Assembly: GCA_964059195.1 (NCBI GenBank)
Contig: CAXKWD010000014.1
Span: forward strand, 248,001 to 312,000
DNA from: Ectobius pallidus
Lineage: Eukaryota; Arthropoda; Insecta; Blattodea; Ectobiidae
DNA length: 64,000 nucleotides
Direction: 5' to 3'
Below, one piece after another: positions 49,601-62,899 of the stretch (positions within the stretch are counted from its first letter, which is position 1; each line of letters starts with the position of its first letter). A program made the translations under genes and the position numbers. Under the pieces are notes generated by a model. That model was given only the letters and a program-made list of their open reading frames with translations. It did no database searches and was not told the DNA's origin.

Positions 49601-51576
49601 CTTCAATGATCAATACATACAATGAAAATATCGGTGATATGCTAATGTCAAAACATGGGTTGTAAATTTTACTTTAATAGAAAGAATACCTTTGCCTAGC
49701 AATTAGTTTTAAAACACGAAAGTGTTGCCTAGCAATGCCATTCTAAACCGGAAACTGTTGCCTAGCAATGTCCTCAGAAAGAACTGTTGCTTAGCAATGG
49801 CATTTTTAAACACAACATTGCTACCTATTATAAACTTTTAAATAATATACTGTTGCGTAACAATGTCAATATCAGACACAAATCTTTTACCTTTCAATGC
49901 ATTTTTCATGTCGAAACTTTTTCCTAGCAATGTAATTTTTAAAGACAATTTGGCTACCTAACAATGTAATTTTTCTATCACGAAAGGTTTGCCTAGCAAT
50001 GCAAGTCTAAACCGGAAACTGTTGCCTAGCAATTAAGTTTTAAAACAGCTGACTCTTGCTTAGCAATGACATTTTGAACATGAAACTGTAACTTAGCAAT
50101 GCCATCTCCAAATACGAAACTGTTGCCTAGCAATGTCTTCTATAAGGAAAAGTTTTTGATCCTTCAATGATCAATACATACAATGAAAATATCGGTGATA
50201 TGCTAATGTCAAAACATGGGTTGTAAATTTTACTTTAATAGAAAGAATACCTTTGCCTAGCAATTAGTTTTAAAACACGAAAGTGTTGCCTAGCAATGGC
50301 ATTTTAAACCAGAAACTGTTGCCTAGCAATGTCATCAAAAAGAACTGTTGCTTAGCAATGTCATTTTTTAACACAATATTGCTACCTATTTAAAGCTTTT
50401 AAAAAAAGATACTGTTGCGTAGCAATGTCAATTTCTGACACTAAACCTTAACCTTTCAATGCATTTTCCAAAGTAGAAACTTCTTCCTAGCAATGTAATT
50501 TTTAAAGACAATTTGGCTACCTATCAATGTAATTTTTCAATCACGAATGTTTTGCCTAACCATGCCAGTCTAAACCGGAAACTGTTGCCTAGCAATGAAG
50601 TTTTATAACACCTGACTGTTGCTTAGCAATGACATTTTGAATAAGAAACTGTAGCTTAGCGATGGCATCTCCAAATACGAAACTGTTGCCTAGCAAAGTC
50701 TTCTATAAGGAATAGCCTTTAATCCCTCAATGATCAATACATACAATGAAAATATCGGTGATATGCTAATGGCATAACAGGGGTTGTAAATTTTTCTTTA
50801 ATAGAAAAGAATACTGTTGCCTAGCAATGAGTTTTAAAACACGAAAGTGTTGCCTAGCAATGCCATTTTAAACCGGAAACTGTTGCCTAGCAATGCCATC
50901 AAAAAGAACTGTTGCTTAGCAAAGTCATTTTTAAACACAATATTGCTACCTATTATAAACTTTTAAAAATATACTGTTGTGTAGCAATGTTAATTTCAGA
51001 CACAAACTTTTACTTTTCAATGCATTTTTCAAAGTCGAAAATTTTTCCTAGCAATGTAATTTTTAAAGACGATTTGGCTGCTTAACAATGTAATTTTTCT
51101 ATGACGAAAGTTTTGCCTAGCCATGCCAGTCTAAACCGGAAACTGTTGCCTAGCAATTAAGTTTTAAAACACCTGACTCTTGCTTAGCAATGACATTTTG
51201 AACAAGAAACTGTAGCTTAGCAATGCCATCTCCAAATACGAAACTGTTGCCTAGCAATGTCATCTATAAGGAATAGTTTTTAATCCTTCAATGATCAATA
51301 CATACAATGAAAATATCGGTGATATGCTAATGTCAAAACATGGGTTGTAAATTTTACTTTAATAGAAAGAATACTGCTGCCTAGCAATGAGTTTTAAAAC
51401 ACGAAAGTGTTGCCTGGCAATGCCATTTTAAACCAGAAACTGTTGCCTAGCAATGTCATCAAAACGAACTGTTGCTTAGCAATGTCATTTTTTAACACAA
51501 TATTGCTACCTATTTAAAGCTTTTAAAAAAAGATACTGTTGCGTAGCAATGTCAATTTCTGACACGAAACCTTTAC
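46676..51576 (+). repeat. Young higher-order block, copy 2 of four
   Basis: Copy 2 carries the common alleles GCAATGGCATC, GATATGC and TCCTCAAAAAG where copy 1 has rare ones. The left junction near 46,660-46,690 joins a class C monomer tail to CAATGAAGTTTTAAAACACC. GCGATGGCATC (50,659) is shared with copy 1 (45,068). Confidence 0.92.
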
Positions 51577-52764
51577 CTTTCAATGCATTTTCCAAAGTAG
51601 AAACTTCTTCCTAGCAATGTAATTTTTAAAGACAATTTGTCTGCCTATCAATGTAATTTTTCAATCACGAATGTTTTGCCTAACCATGCCAGTCTAAACC
51701 GGAAACTGTTGCCTAGCAATGAAGTTTTAAAACACCTGACTGTTGCTTAGCAATGACATTTTGAATAAGAAACTGTAGCTTAGCAATGCCATCTCCAAAT
51801 ACGAAACTGTTGCCTAGCAATGTCATCTATAAGGAATAGCCTTTAATCCCTCAATGATCAATACATACAATGAAATTATCAGTGATATGCTAATGGCATA
51901 ACAGGGGTTGTAAATTTTCTTTAATAGAAAAGAATACTGTTGCCTAGCAATGAGTTTTAAAACACGAAAGTGTTGCCTAGCAATGCCATTTTAAACCGGA
52001 AACTGTTGCCTAGCAATGCCATCAAAAAGAACTGTTGATTAGCAATGTCATTTTTGAACACAATATTGCTACCTATTTAAAGCTTTTAAAAAAAGATACT
52101 GTTGCGTAGCAATGTCAATTTCTGACACGAAACCTTTACCTTTCAATGCATTTTCCAAAGTCGAAACTTCTTCCTAGCAATGTAATTTTTAAAGACAATT
52201 TGGCTGCCTATCAACGTAATTTTTCTATCACGAATATATTTCCTAGCCATGCCAGTCTAAACAGGAAACTGTAGCATAGCAATGAAGTTTTATAACACCT
52301 GACTGTTGGTTAGCAATGACATTTAGAACAAGAAACTGTAGCTTAGCAATGCCATCTCCAAATACGAAACTGTTGCCTAGCAATGTCATCTATAAGGAAT
52401 AGTTTTTAATCCTTCAATGATCAATACATACAATGAAAATATCGGTGATATGCTAATGTCAAAACATGGGTTGTAAATTTTACTTTAATAGAAAGAATAG
52501 TGTTGCCTAGCAATTAGTTTTAAAACACGAAAGTGTTGCCTAGCAATGCCATTTTAAACCGGAAACTGTTGCCTAGCAATGTCCTCAAAAAGAACTGTTG
52601 CTTAGCAATGGCATTTTTAAACACAATATTGCTACCTATTAAAAGCTTTTAAAAAAAGATACTGTTGCGTAGCAATGTCAATTTCTGAAACGAAACCTTT
52701 ACCTTTCAATGCATTTTTCAAATTCGAAACTTCTTCCTAGTAATGTAATTTTTAAAGACAATTT

Positions 52765-55700
52765 GGCTGCTTAACAATGTAATTTTTCTATGACGAAAGT
52801 TTTGCCTAGCCATGCCAGTCTAAACCGGAAACTGTTGCCTAGCAATTAAGTTTTAAAACACCTGACTCTTGCTTAGCAATGACATTTTGAACAAGAAACT
52901 GTAGCTTAGCAATGCCATCTCCAAATACGAAACTGTTGCCTAGCAATGTCATCTATAACGAATAGTTTTTAATCCTTCAATGATCAATAGATACAATGAA
53001 AATATCGGTGATATGCTAATGTCAAAACATGGGTTGTAAATTTTACTTTAATAGAAAGAATACTGTTGCGTAGCAATGAGTTTTAAAACACGAAAGTGTT
53101 GCCTAGCAATGCCATTTTAAACCAGAAACTGTTGCCTAGCAATGTCATCAAAAAGAACTGTTGCTTAGCAATGTCATTTTTGAACACAATATTGATACCT
53201 ATTAAAAGCTTTTTAAAAAATATACTGTTGCGTAGCAATGTCAATTTCTGACACGAAACCTTTACCTTTCAATGCATTTTCCAAAGTCGAAACTTCTTCC
53301 TAGCAATGTAATTTTTAAAGACAATTTGGCTGCCTATCAACGTAATTTATTTATCACGAATGTTTTTCCTAGCCATGCCAGTCTAAACCGGAAACTGTAG
53401 CCTAGCAATGAAGTTTTAAAACACCAGACTGTTGCTTAGCAATGACATTTTGAACAAGAAACTCTAGCTTAGCAATGCCATCTCCAAATACGAAACTGTT
53501 GCCTAGCAATGTCATCTATAAGGAATAGTTTTTAAACCTTCAATGATCAATACATACAATGAAAATATCGGTGATATGCTAATGTCAAAACATGGGTTGT
53601 ATATTTTACTTTAATAGAAAGAATACTGTTGCCTAGTAATTAGTTTTAAAACACGAAAGTGTTGCCTAGCAATGCCATTTTAAACCGGAAACTGTTGCCT
53701 AGCAATGTCCTCAAAAAGAACTGTTGCTTAGCAATGGCATTTTTAAACACAATATTGCTACCTATTAAAAGCTTTTAAAAAAAGATACTGTTGCGTAGCA
53801 ATGTCAATTTCTGACACGAAACCTTTACCTTTCAATGCATTTTTCAAATTCGAAACTTCTTCCTAGCAATGTAATTTTTAAAGACAATTTGGCTACCTAA
53901 CAATGTAATTTTTCTATCACGAATATTTTGCCTAGCCATGCCAGTCTAAACCGGAAACTGTTGCCTAGCAATGAAGTTTTATAACACCTGACTGTTGCTT
54001 AGCAATGACATATTGAATAAGAAACTGTAGCTTAGCAATAGCATCTCCAAATACGAAACTGTTGCCTAGCAATGTCTTCTATAAGGAATAGCCTTTAATC
54101 CCTCAATGATCAATACATACAATGAAAATATCGGTGATACGCTAATGGCATAACAGGGGTTGTAAATTTTTCTTTAATAGAAAAGAATACTGTTGCCTAG
54201 CAATGAGTTTTAAAACACGAAAGTGTTGCCTAGCAATGCCATTTTAAACCGGAAACTGTTGCCTAGCAATGCCATCAAAAAGAATTGTTGCTTAGCAAAG
54301 TCATTTTTAAACACAATATTGCTACCTATTATAAACTTTTAAAAAATATACTGTTGCGTAGCAATGTCAATATCAGACACAAATCTTTTACCTTTCAATG
54401 CATTTTTCATGTCGAGACTTTTTCCTAGCAATGTAATTTTTAAAGACAATTTGGATGCCTAACAATGTAATTTTTCTATCACGAAAGGTTTGCCTAGCAA
54501 TGCCAGTCTAAACCGGAAACTGTTGCCTAGCAATTAAGTTTTAAAACAGCTGACTCTTGCTTAGCAATGACATTTTGAACATGAAACTGTAGCTTACCAA
54601 TGCCATCTCCAAATACGAAACTGTTGCCTAGCAATGTCTTCTATAAGGAAAAGTTTTTGATCCTCCAATGATCAATACATACAATGAAAATATCGGTGAT
54701 ATGCTAATGTCAAAACATGGGTTGTAAATTTTACTTTAATAGAAAGAATACTGTTGCCTAGCAATTAGTTTTAAAACACGAAAGTGTTGCCTAGCAATGC
54801 CATTTTAAACCGGAAACTGTTGCCTAGCAATGTCCTAAAAAAGAACTGTTGCTTAGCAATGGCATTTTTAAACACAATATTGCTACCTATTAAAAGCTTT
54901 TAGAAAAAGATACTGTTGCGTAGCAATGTCAATTTCTGACACGAAACCTTTACCTTTCAATGCATTTTTCAAATTCGAAACTTCTTCCTAGCAATGTAAT
55001 TTTTAAAGACAATTTGGCTACCTAACAATGTAATTTTTCTATCACGAATGTTTTGCCTAGCCATGCCAGTCTAAACCGGAAACTGTTGCCTAGCAATGAA
55101 GTTTTATAACACCTGACTGTTGCTTAGCAATGACATTTGGAATAAGAAACTGTAGCTTAGCAATGCCATCTCCAAATACGAAACTGTTGCCTAGCAATGT
55201 CATCTATAAGGAATAGTTTTTAATCCCTCAATGATCAATACATACAATGAAAATATCGGTGATATGCTAATGGCAAAACATTGGTTGTAAATTTTGCTTT
55301 AATAGAAAGAATACTGTTGCCTAGCAATGAGTTGCCATTTTAAACCGCAAACTGTTGCCTAGCAATGTCATCAAAAACAACTGTTGCTTAGTAATGTCAT
55401 TTTTAAACACAATATTGCTACCTATTATAAACTTTTAAAAATATACTGTTGTGTAGCAATGACAATTTCAGACACCAAACTTTTACTTTTCAATGCATTT
55501 TTAAAAGTCGAAACGTTTTCCTAGCAATGTAATTTTTGAAGACAATTTGGCTGCTTAACAATGTAATTTTTCTATGACGAAAGTTTTGCCTAGCCATGCC
55601 AGTCTAAACCGGAAACTGTTGCCTAGCAATGAAGTTTTATAACACCTGACTGTTGCTTAGCAATGACATTTTGAATAAGAAACTGTAGCTTAGCAATGGC

Positions 55701-55825
55701 ATCTCCAAATACGAAACTATTGCCTAGCAATGTCATCTATAACCAATAGTTTTTAATCCTTCAATGATCAATAGATACAATGAAAATATCGGTGATATGC
55801 TAATGTCAAAACATGGGTTGTAAAT
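52765..55825 (+). repeat. Young higher-order block, copy 3 of four (partial)
   Basis: Landmarks 53003, 53566, 54129, 54691, 55254 and 55787 match 40691, 41254, 41817, 42379, 42942 and 43475 at +12,312. It shares GCAATAGCATC, GATACGC and TCCTAAAAAAG with copy 1, not copy 2. It leaves the block near 55,810-55,850, where it continues with CTGCTGCCTAGCACTGAG instead of the expected CTGTTGCC. Confidence 0.9.
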
Positions 55826-57789
55826 TTTACTTTAATAGAAAGAATACTGCTGCCTAGCACTGAGTTTTAAAACACGAAAGTGTTGCCTGGCAATGCCATT
55901 TTAAACCAGAGACTGTTGCCTAGCAATGTCATCAAAAAGAACTGTTGCTTAGCAATGTCATTTTTTAACACAATATTGCTACCTATTTAAAGCTTTTAAA
56001 AAAAGATACTGTTGCGTAGCAATGTCAATTTCTGACACGAAACCTTTACCTTTCAATGCATTTTCCAAAGTAGAAACTTCTTCCTAGCAATGTAATTTTT
56101 AAAGACAATTTGGCTGCCTATCAATGTAATTTTTCAATCACGAATGTTTTTCCTAACCATGCCAGTCTAAACCGGAAACTGTTGCCTAGCAATGAAGTTT
56201 TATAACACCTGACTGTTGCTTAGCAATGACATTTTGAATAAGATGCAGTAGCTTAGCAATGTCATCTCCAAATACGAAACTGTTGCCTAGCAATGTCTTC
56301 TATAAGGAATAGCCTTTAATCCCTCAATGATCAATACATACAATGAAAATATCGGTGATATGCTAATGGCATAACAGGGGTTGTAAATTTTTCTTTAATA
56401 GAAAAGAATACTGTTGCCTAGCAATGAGTTTTAAAACACGAAAGTGTTGCCTAGCAATGCCATTTTAAACCGGAAACTGTTGCCTAGCAATGCCATCAAA
56501 AAGAACTGTTGCTTAGCAAAGTCATTTTTAAACACAATATTGCTACCTATTATAAACTTTTAAAAAATATACTGTTGCGTAGCAATGTCAATATCAGACA
56601 CAAATCTTTTACTTTTCAATGCATTTTTCATGTCGAAACTTTTTCCTAGCAATGTAATTTTTAAATACAATTTGACTGCCTAACAATGTAATTTTTCTAT
56701 CACGAAAGTTTTCCCTAGCCATGCCAGTCTAAAAGGAAACTGTAGCCTAGCAATGAAGTTTTAAAACTCCGGACTGTTGCTTAGCAATGACATTTTGAAC
56801 AAGAAACTGTAGCTTAGCAATGCCATCTCCAAATACGAAACTGTTGCCTAGCAATGTCATCTATAAGGAATAGTTTTTAATCCCTCAATGATCAATACAT
56901 ACAATGAAAATATCGGTGATATGCTAATGGCAAAACATGGGTTGTAAATTTTGCTTTAATAGAAAGAATACAGTTGCCTAGCAATGAGTTTTAAAACACG
57001 AAAGTGTTGCCTAGCAATGCCATTTTAAACCGCAAACTGTTGCCTAGCAATGTCATCAAAAATAACTGTTACTTAGCAATGTCATTTTTAAACACAATAT
57101 TCTACCTATTATAAACTTTTAAAAATATACTGTTGTGTAGCAATGTTAATTTCAGACACCAAACTTTTACTTTTCAATGCATTTTTCAAAGTCGAAACTT
57201 TTTCCTAGCAATGTAATTTTTAAAGACGATTTGGCTGCTTAACAATGTAATTTTTCTATGACGAAAGTTTTGCCTAGCCATGCCAGTCTAAACCGGAAAC
57301 TGTTGCCTAGCAATTAAGTTTTAAAACACCTGACTCTTGCTTAGCAATGACATTTTGAACAAGAAACTGTAGCTTAGCAATGCCATCTCCAAATACGAAA
57401 CTGTTGCCTAGCAATGTCATCTATAACGAATAGTTTTTAATCCTTCACTGATCAATAGATACAATGAAAATATCGGTGATATGCTAATGTCAAAACATGG
57501 GTTGTAAATTTTACTTTAATAGAAAGAATACTGTTGCCTAGCAAGGAGTTTTAAAACACGAAAGTGTTGCCTAGGAATGCCATTTTAAACCAGAAACTGT
57601 TGCCTAGCAATGTCATCAAAAAGAACTGTTGCTTAGCAATGTCATTTTTGAACACAATATTGATACCTATTAAAAGCTTTTTAAAAAAGATACTGTTGCG
57701 TAGCAATGTCAATTTTTGACACGAAACCTTTACCTTTCAATGCATTTTCCAAAGTCGAAACTTCTTCCTAGCAATGTAATTTTTAAAGA

Positions 57790-60700
57790 CAATTTGGCTA
57801 CCTAACAATGTAATTTTTCTATCACGAATATTTTGCCTAGCCATGCCAGTCTAAACCGGAAACTGTTGCCTAGCAATGAAGTTTTATAACACCTGACTGT
57901 TGCTTAGCAATGACATATTGAATAAGAAACTGTAGCTTAGCAATGGCATCTCCAAATACGAAACTGTTGCCTAGCAATGTCTTCTATAAGGAATAGCCTT
58001 TAATCCCTCAATGATCAATACATACAATGAAAATATCGGTGATATGCTAATGGCATAACAGGGGTTGTAAATTTTTCTTTAATAGAAAAGAATACTGTTG
58101 CCTAGCAATGAGTTTTAAAACACGAAAGTGTTGCCTAGCAATGCCATTTTAAACCGGAAACTGTTGCCTAGCAATGCCATCAAAAAGAATTGTTGCTTAG
58201 CAAAGTCATTTTTAAACACAATATTGCTACCTATTATAAACTTTTAAAAAATATACTGTTGCGTAGCAATGTCAATATCAGACACAAATCTTTTACCTTT
58301 CAATGCATTTTTCATGTCGAGACTTTTTCCTAGCAATGTAATTTTTAAAGACAATTTGGATGCCTAACAATGTAATTTTTCTATCACGAAAGGTTTGCCT
58401 AGCAATGCCAGTCTAAACCGGAAACTGTTGCCTAGCAATTAAGTTTTAAAACAGCTGACTCTTGCTTAGCAATGACATTTTGAACATGAAACTGTAGCTT
58501 ACCAATGCCATCTCCAAATACGAAACTGTTGCCTAGCAATGTCTTCTATAAGGAAAAGTTTTTGATCCTCCAATGATCAATACATACAATGAAAATATCG
58601 GTGATATGCTAATGTCAAAACATGGGTTGTAAATTTTACTTTAATAGAAAGAATACTGTTGCCTAGCAATTAGTTTTAAAACACGAAAGTGTTGCCTAGC
58701 AATGCCATTTTAAACCGGAAACTGTTGCCTAGCAATGTCCTCAAAAAGAACTGTTGCTTAGCAATGGCATTTTTAAACACAATATTGCTACCTATTAAAA
58801 GCTTTTAGAAAAAGATACTGTTGCGTAGCAATGTCAATTTCTGACACGAAACCTTTACCTTTCAATGCATTTTTCAAATTCGAAACTTCTTCCTAGCAAT
58901 GTAATTTGTAAAGACAATTTGGCTACCTAACAATGTAATTTTTCTATCACGAATGTTTTGCCTAGCCATGCCAGTCTAAACCGGAAACTGTTGCCTAGCA
59001 ATGAAGTTTTATAACACCTGACTGTTGCTTAGCAATGACATTTGGAATAAGAAACTGTAGCTTAGCAATGCCATCTCCAAATACGAAACTGTTGCCTAGC
59101 AATGTCATCTATAAGGAATAGTTTTTAATCCCTCAATGATCAATACATACAATGAAAATATCGGTGATATGCTAATGGCAAAACATTGGTTGTAAATTTT
59201 GCTTTAATAGAAAGAATACTGTTGCCTAGCAATGAGTTGCCATTTTAAACCGCAAACTGTTGCCTAGCAATGTCATCAAAAACAACTGTTGCTTAGTAAT
59301 GTCATTTTTAAACACAATATTGCTACCTATTATAAACTTTTAAAAATATACTGTTGTGTAGCAATGACAATTTCAGACACCAAACTTTTACTTTTCAATG
59401 CATTTTTAAAAGTCGAAACGTTTTCCTAGCAATGTAATTTTTGAAGACAATTTGGCTGCTTAACAATGTAATTTTTCTATGACGAAAGTTTTGCCTAGCC
59501 ATGCCAGTCTAAATCGGAAACTGTTGCCTAGCAATGAAGTTTTATAACACCTGACTGTTGCTTAGCAATGACATTTTGAATAAGAAACTGTAGCTTAGCA
59601 ATGGCATCTCCAAATACGAAACTATTGCCTAGCAATGTCATCTATAACCAATAGTTTTTAATCCTTCAATGATCAATAGATACAATGAAAATATCGGTGA
59701 TATGCTAATGTCAAAACATGGGCTGTAAATTTTACTTTAATAGAAAGAATACTGTTGCCTAGCAATGAGTTTTAAAACACGAAAGTGTTGCCTAGCAATG
59801 CCATTTTAAACCAGAAACTGTTGCCTAGCAATGTCATCAAAAAGAACTGTTGCTTAGCAATGTCATTTTTGAACACAATATTGCTACCTATTAAAAGCTT
59901 TTAAAAAAAGATACTGTTGCGTAGCAATGTCAATTTCTGACACGAAACCTTTACCTTTCAATGCATTTTCCAAAGTAGAAACTTCTTCCTAGCAATGTAA
60001 TTTTTAAAGACAATTTGGCTGCCTATCAACGTAATTTTTCTATCACGAATGTTTTTCCTAGCCATGCCAGTCTAAACCGGAAACTGTAGCCTAGCAATGA
60101 AGTTTTAAAACACCTGACTGTTGCTTAGCAATGACATTTTGAACAGCAAACTGTAGCTTAGCAATGCCATCTCCAAATACGATACTGTTGCATAGCAATG
60201 TCATCTATAAGGAATAGTTTTTAATCCTTCAATGATCAATACATACAATGAAAATATCGGTGATATGCTAATGTCAAAACATGGGTTGTAAATTTTACTT
60301 TAATAGAAAGAATACCTTTGCCTAGCAATTAGTTTTAAAACACGAAAGTGTTGCCTAGCAATGCCATTCTAAACCGGAAACTGTTGCCTAGCAATGTCCT
60401 CAGAAAGAACTGTTGCTTAGCAATGGCATTTTTAAACACAACATTGCTACCTATTATAAACTTTTAAATAATATACTGTTGCGTAACAATGTCAATATCA
60501 GACACAAATCTTTTACCTTTCAATGCATTTTTCATGTCGAAACTTTTTCCTAGCAATGTAATTTTTAAAGACAATTTGGCTACCTAACAATGTAATTTTT
60601 CTATCACGAAAGGTTTGCCTAGCAATGCAAGTCTAAACCGGAAACTGTTGCCTAGCAATTAAGTTTTAAAACAGCTGACTCTTGCTTAGCAATGACATTT

Positions 60701-62780
60701 TGAACATGAAACTGTAACTTAGCAATGCCATCTCCAAATACGAAACTGTTGCCTAGCAATGTCTTCTATAAGGAAAAGTTTTTGATCCTTCAATGATCAA
60801 TACATACAATGAAAATATCGGTGATATGCTAATGTCAAAACATGGGTTGTAAATTTTACTTTAATAGAAAGAATACCTTTGCCTAGCAATTAGTTTTAAA
60901 ACACGAAAGTGTTGCCTAGCAATGGCATTTTAAACCAGAAACTGTTGCCTAGCAATGTCATCAAAAAGAACTGTTGCTTAGCAATGTCATTTTTTAACAC
61001 AATATTGCTACCTATTTAAAGCTTTTAAAAAAAGATACTGTTGCGTAGCAATGTCAATTTCTGACACTAAACCTTAACCTTTCAATGCATTTTCCAAAGT
61101 AGAAACTTCTTCCTAGCAATGTAATTTTTAAAGACAATTTGGCTACCTATCAATGTAATTTTTCAATCACGAATGTTTTGCCTAACCATGCCAGTCTAAA
61201 CCGGAAACTGTTGCCTAGCAATGAAGTTTTAAAACACCTGACTCTTGCTTAGCAATGACATTTTGAACAAGAAACTGTAGCTTAGCAATGCCATCTCCAA
61301 ATACGAAACTGTTGCCTAGCAATGTCATCTATAAGGAATAGTTTTTAATCCTTCAATGATCAATACATACAATGAAAATATCGGTGATATGCTAATGTCA
61401 AAACATGGGTTGTAAATTTTACTTTAATAGAAAGAATACTGCTGCCTAGCAATGAGTTTTAAAACACGAAAGTGTTGCCTGGCAATGCCATTTTAAACCA
61501 GAAACTGTTGCCTAGCAATGTCATCAAAACGAACTGTTGCTTAGCAATGTCATTTTTTAACACAATATTGCTACCTATTTAAAGCTTTTAAAAAAAGATA
61601 CTGTTGCGTAGCAATGTCAATTTCTGACACGAAACCTTTACCTTTCAATGCATTTTCCAAAGTAGAAACTTCTTCCTAGCAATGTAATTTTTAAAGACAA
61701 TTTGGCTGCCTATCAATGTAATTTTTCAATCACGAATGTTTTGCCTAACCATGCCAGTCTACACCGGAAACTGTTGCCTAGCAATGAAGTTTTAAAACAC
61801 CTGACTGTTGCTTAGCAATGACATTTTGAATAAGAAACTGTAGCTTAGCAATGCCATCTCCAAATACGAAACTGTTGCCTAGCAATGTCATCTATAAGGA
61901 ATAGCCTTTAATCCCTCAATGATCAATACATACAATGAAATTATCGGTGATATGCTAATGGCATAACAGGGGTTGTAAATTTTCTTTAATAGAAAAGAAT
62001 ACTGTTGCCTAGCAATGAGTTTTAAAACACGAAAGTGTTGCCTAGCAATGCCATTTTAAACCGGAAACTGTTGCCTAGCAATGCCATCAAAAAGAACTGT
62101 TGATTAGCAATGTCATTTTTGAACACAATATTGCTACCTATTTAAAGCTTTTAAAAAAAGATACTGTTGCGTAGCAATGTCAATTTCTGACACGAAACCT
62201 TTACCTTTCAATGCATTTTCCAAAGTCGAAACTTCTTCCTAGCAATGTAATTTTTAAAGACAATTTGGCTGCCTATCAACGTAATTTTTCTATCACGAAT
62301 ATATTTCTTCCTAGCCATGCCAGTCTAAACAGGAAACTGTAGCATAGCAATGAAGTTTTATAACACCTGACTGTTGGTTAGCAATGACATTTATAACAAG
62401 AAACTGTAGCTTAGCAATGCCATCTCCAAATACGAAACTGTTGCCTAGCAATGTCATCTATAAGGAATAGTTTTTAATCCTTCAATGATCAATACATACA
62501 ATGAAAATATCGGTGATATGCTAATGTCAAAACATGGGTTGTAAATTTTACTTTAATAGAAAGAATAGTGTTGCCTAGCAATTAGTTTTAAAACACGAAA
62601 GTGTTGCCTAGCAATGCCATTTTAAACCGGAAACTGTTGCCTAGCAATGTCCTCAAAAAGAACTGTTGCTTAGCAATGGCATTTTTAAACACAATATTGC
62701 TACCTATTAAAAGCTTTTAAAAAAAGATACTGTTGCGTAGCAATGTCAATTTCTGAAACGAAACCTTTACCTTTCAATGC
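57790..62780 (+). repeat. Young higher-order block, copy 4 of four, one monomer short
   Basis: Landmarks 58034 to 60816 match copy 2 (47408 to 50190) at +10,626. From 61379 on the offset is +10,065, then +10,068 from 62508. The first step of 561 bp is one deleted monomer at about 61.2 kb; the second is a 3-bp insertion near 62,308 (ATATTTCTTCC versus ATATTTCC). Alleles (GCAATGGCATC, GATATGC, TCCTCAAAAAG) are those of copy 2. Confidence 0.9.
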
Positions 62781-62899
62781 ATTTTTCAAAGTCGAAAGTT
62801 TTTCCTAGCAATGTAATTTTTAAAGACGATTTGGCTGCTTAACATTGTAATTTTTCTATGACGAAAGTTTTGCCTAGCCATGCCAGTCTAAACCGGAAA

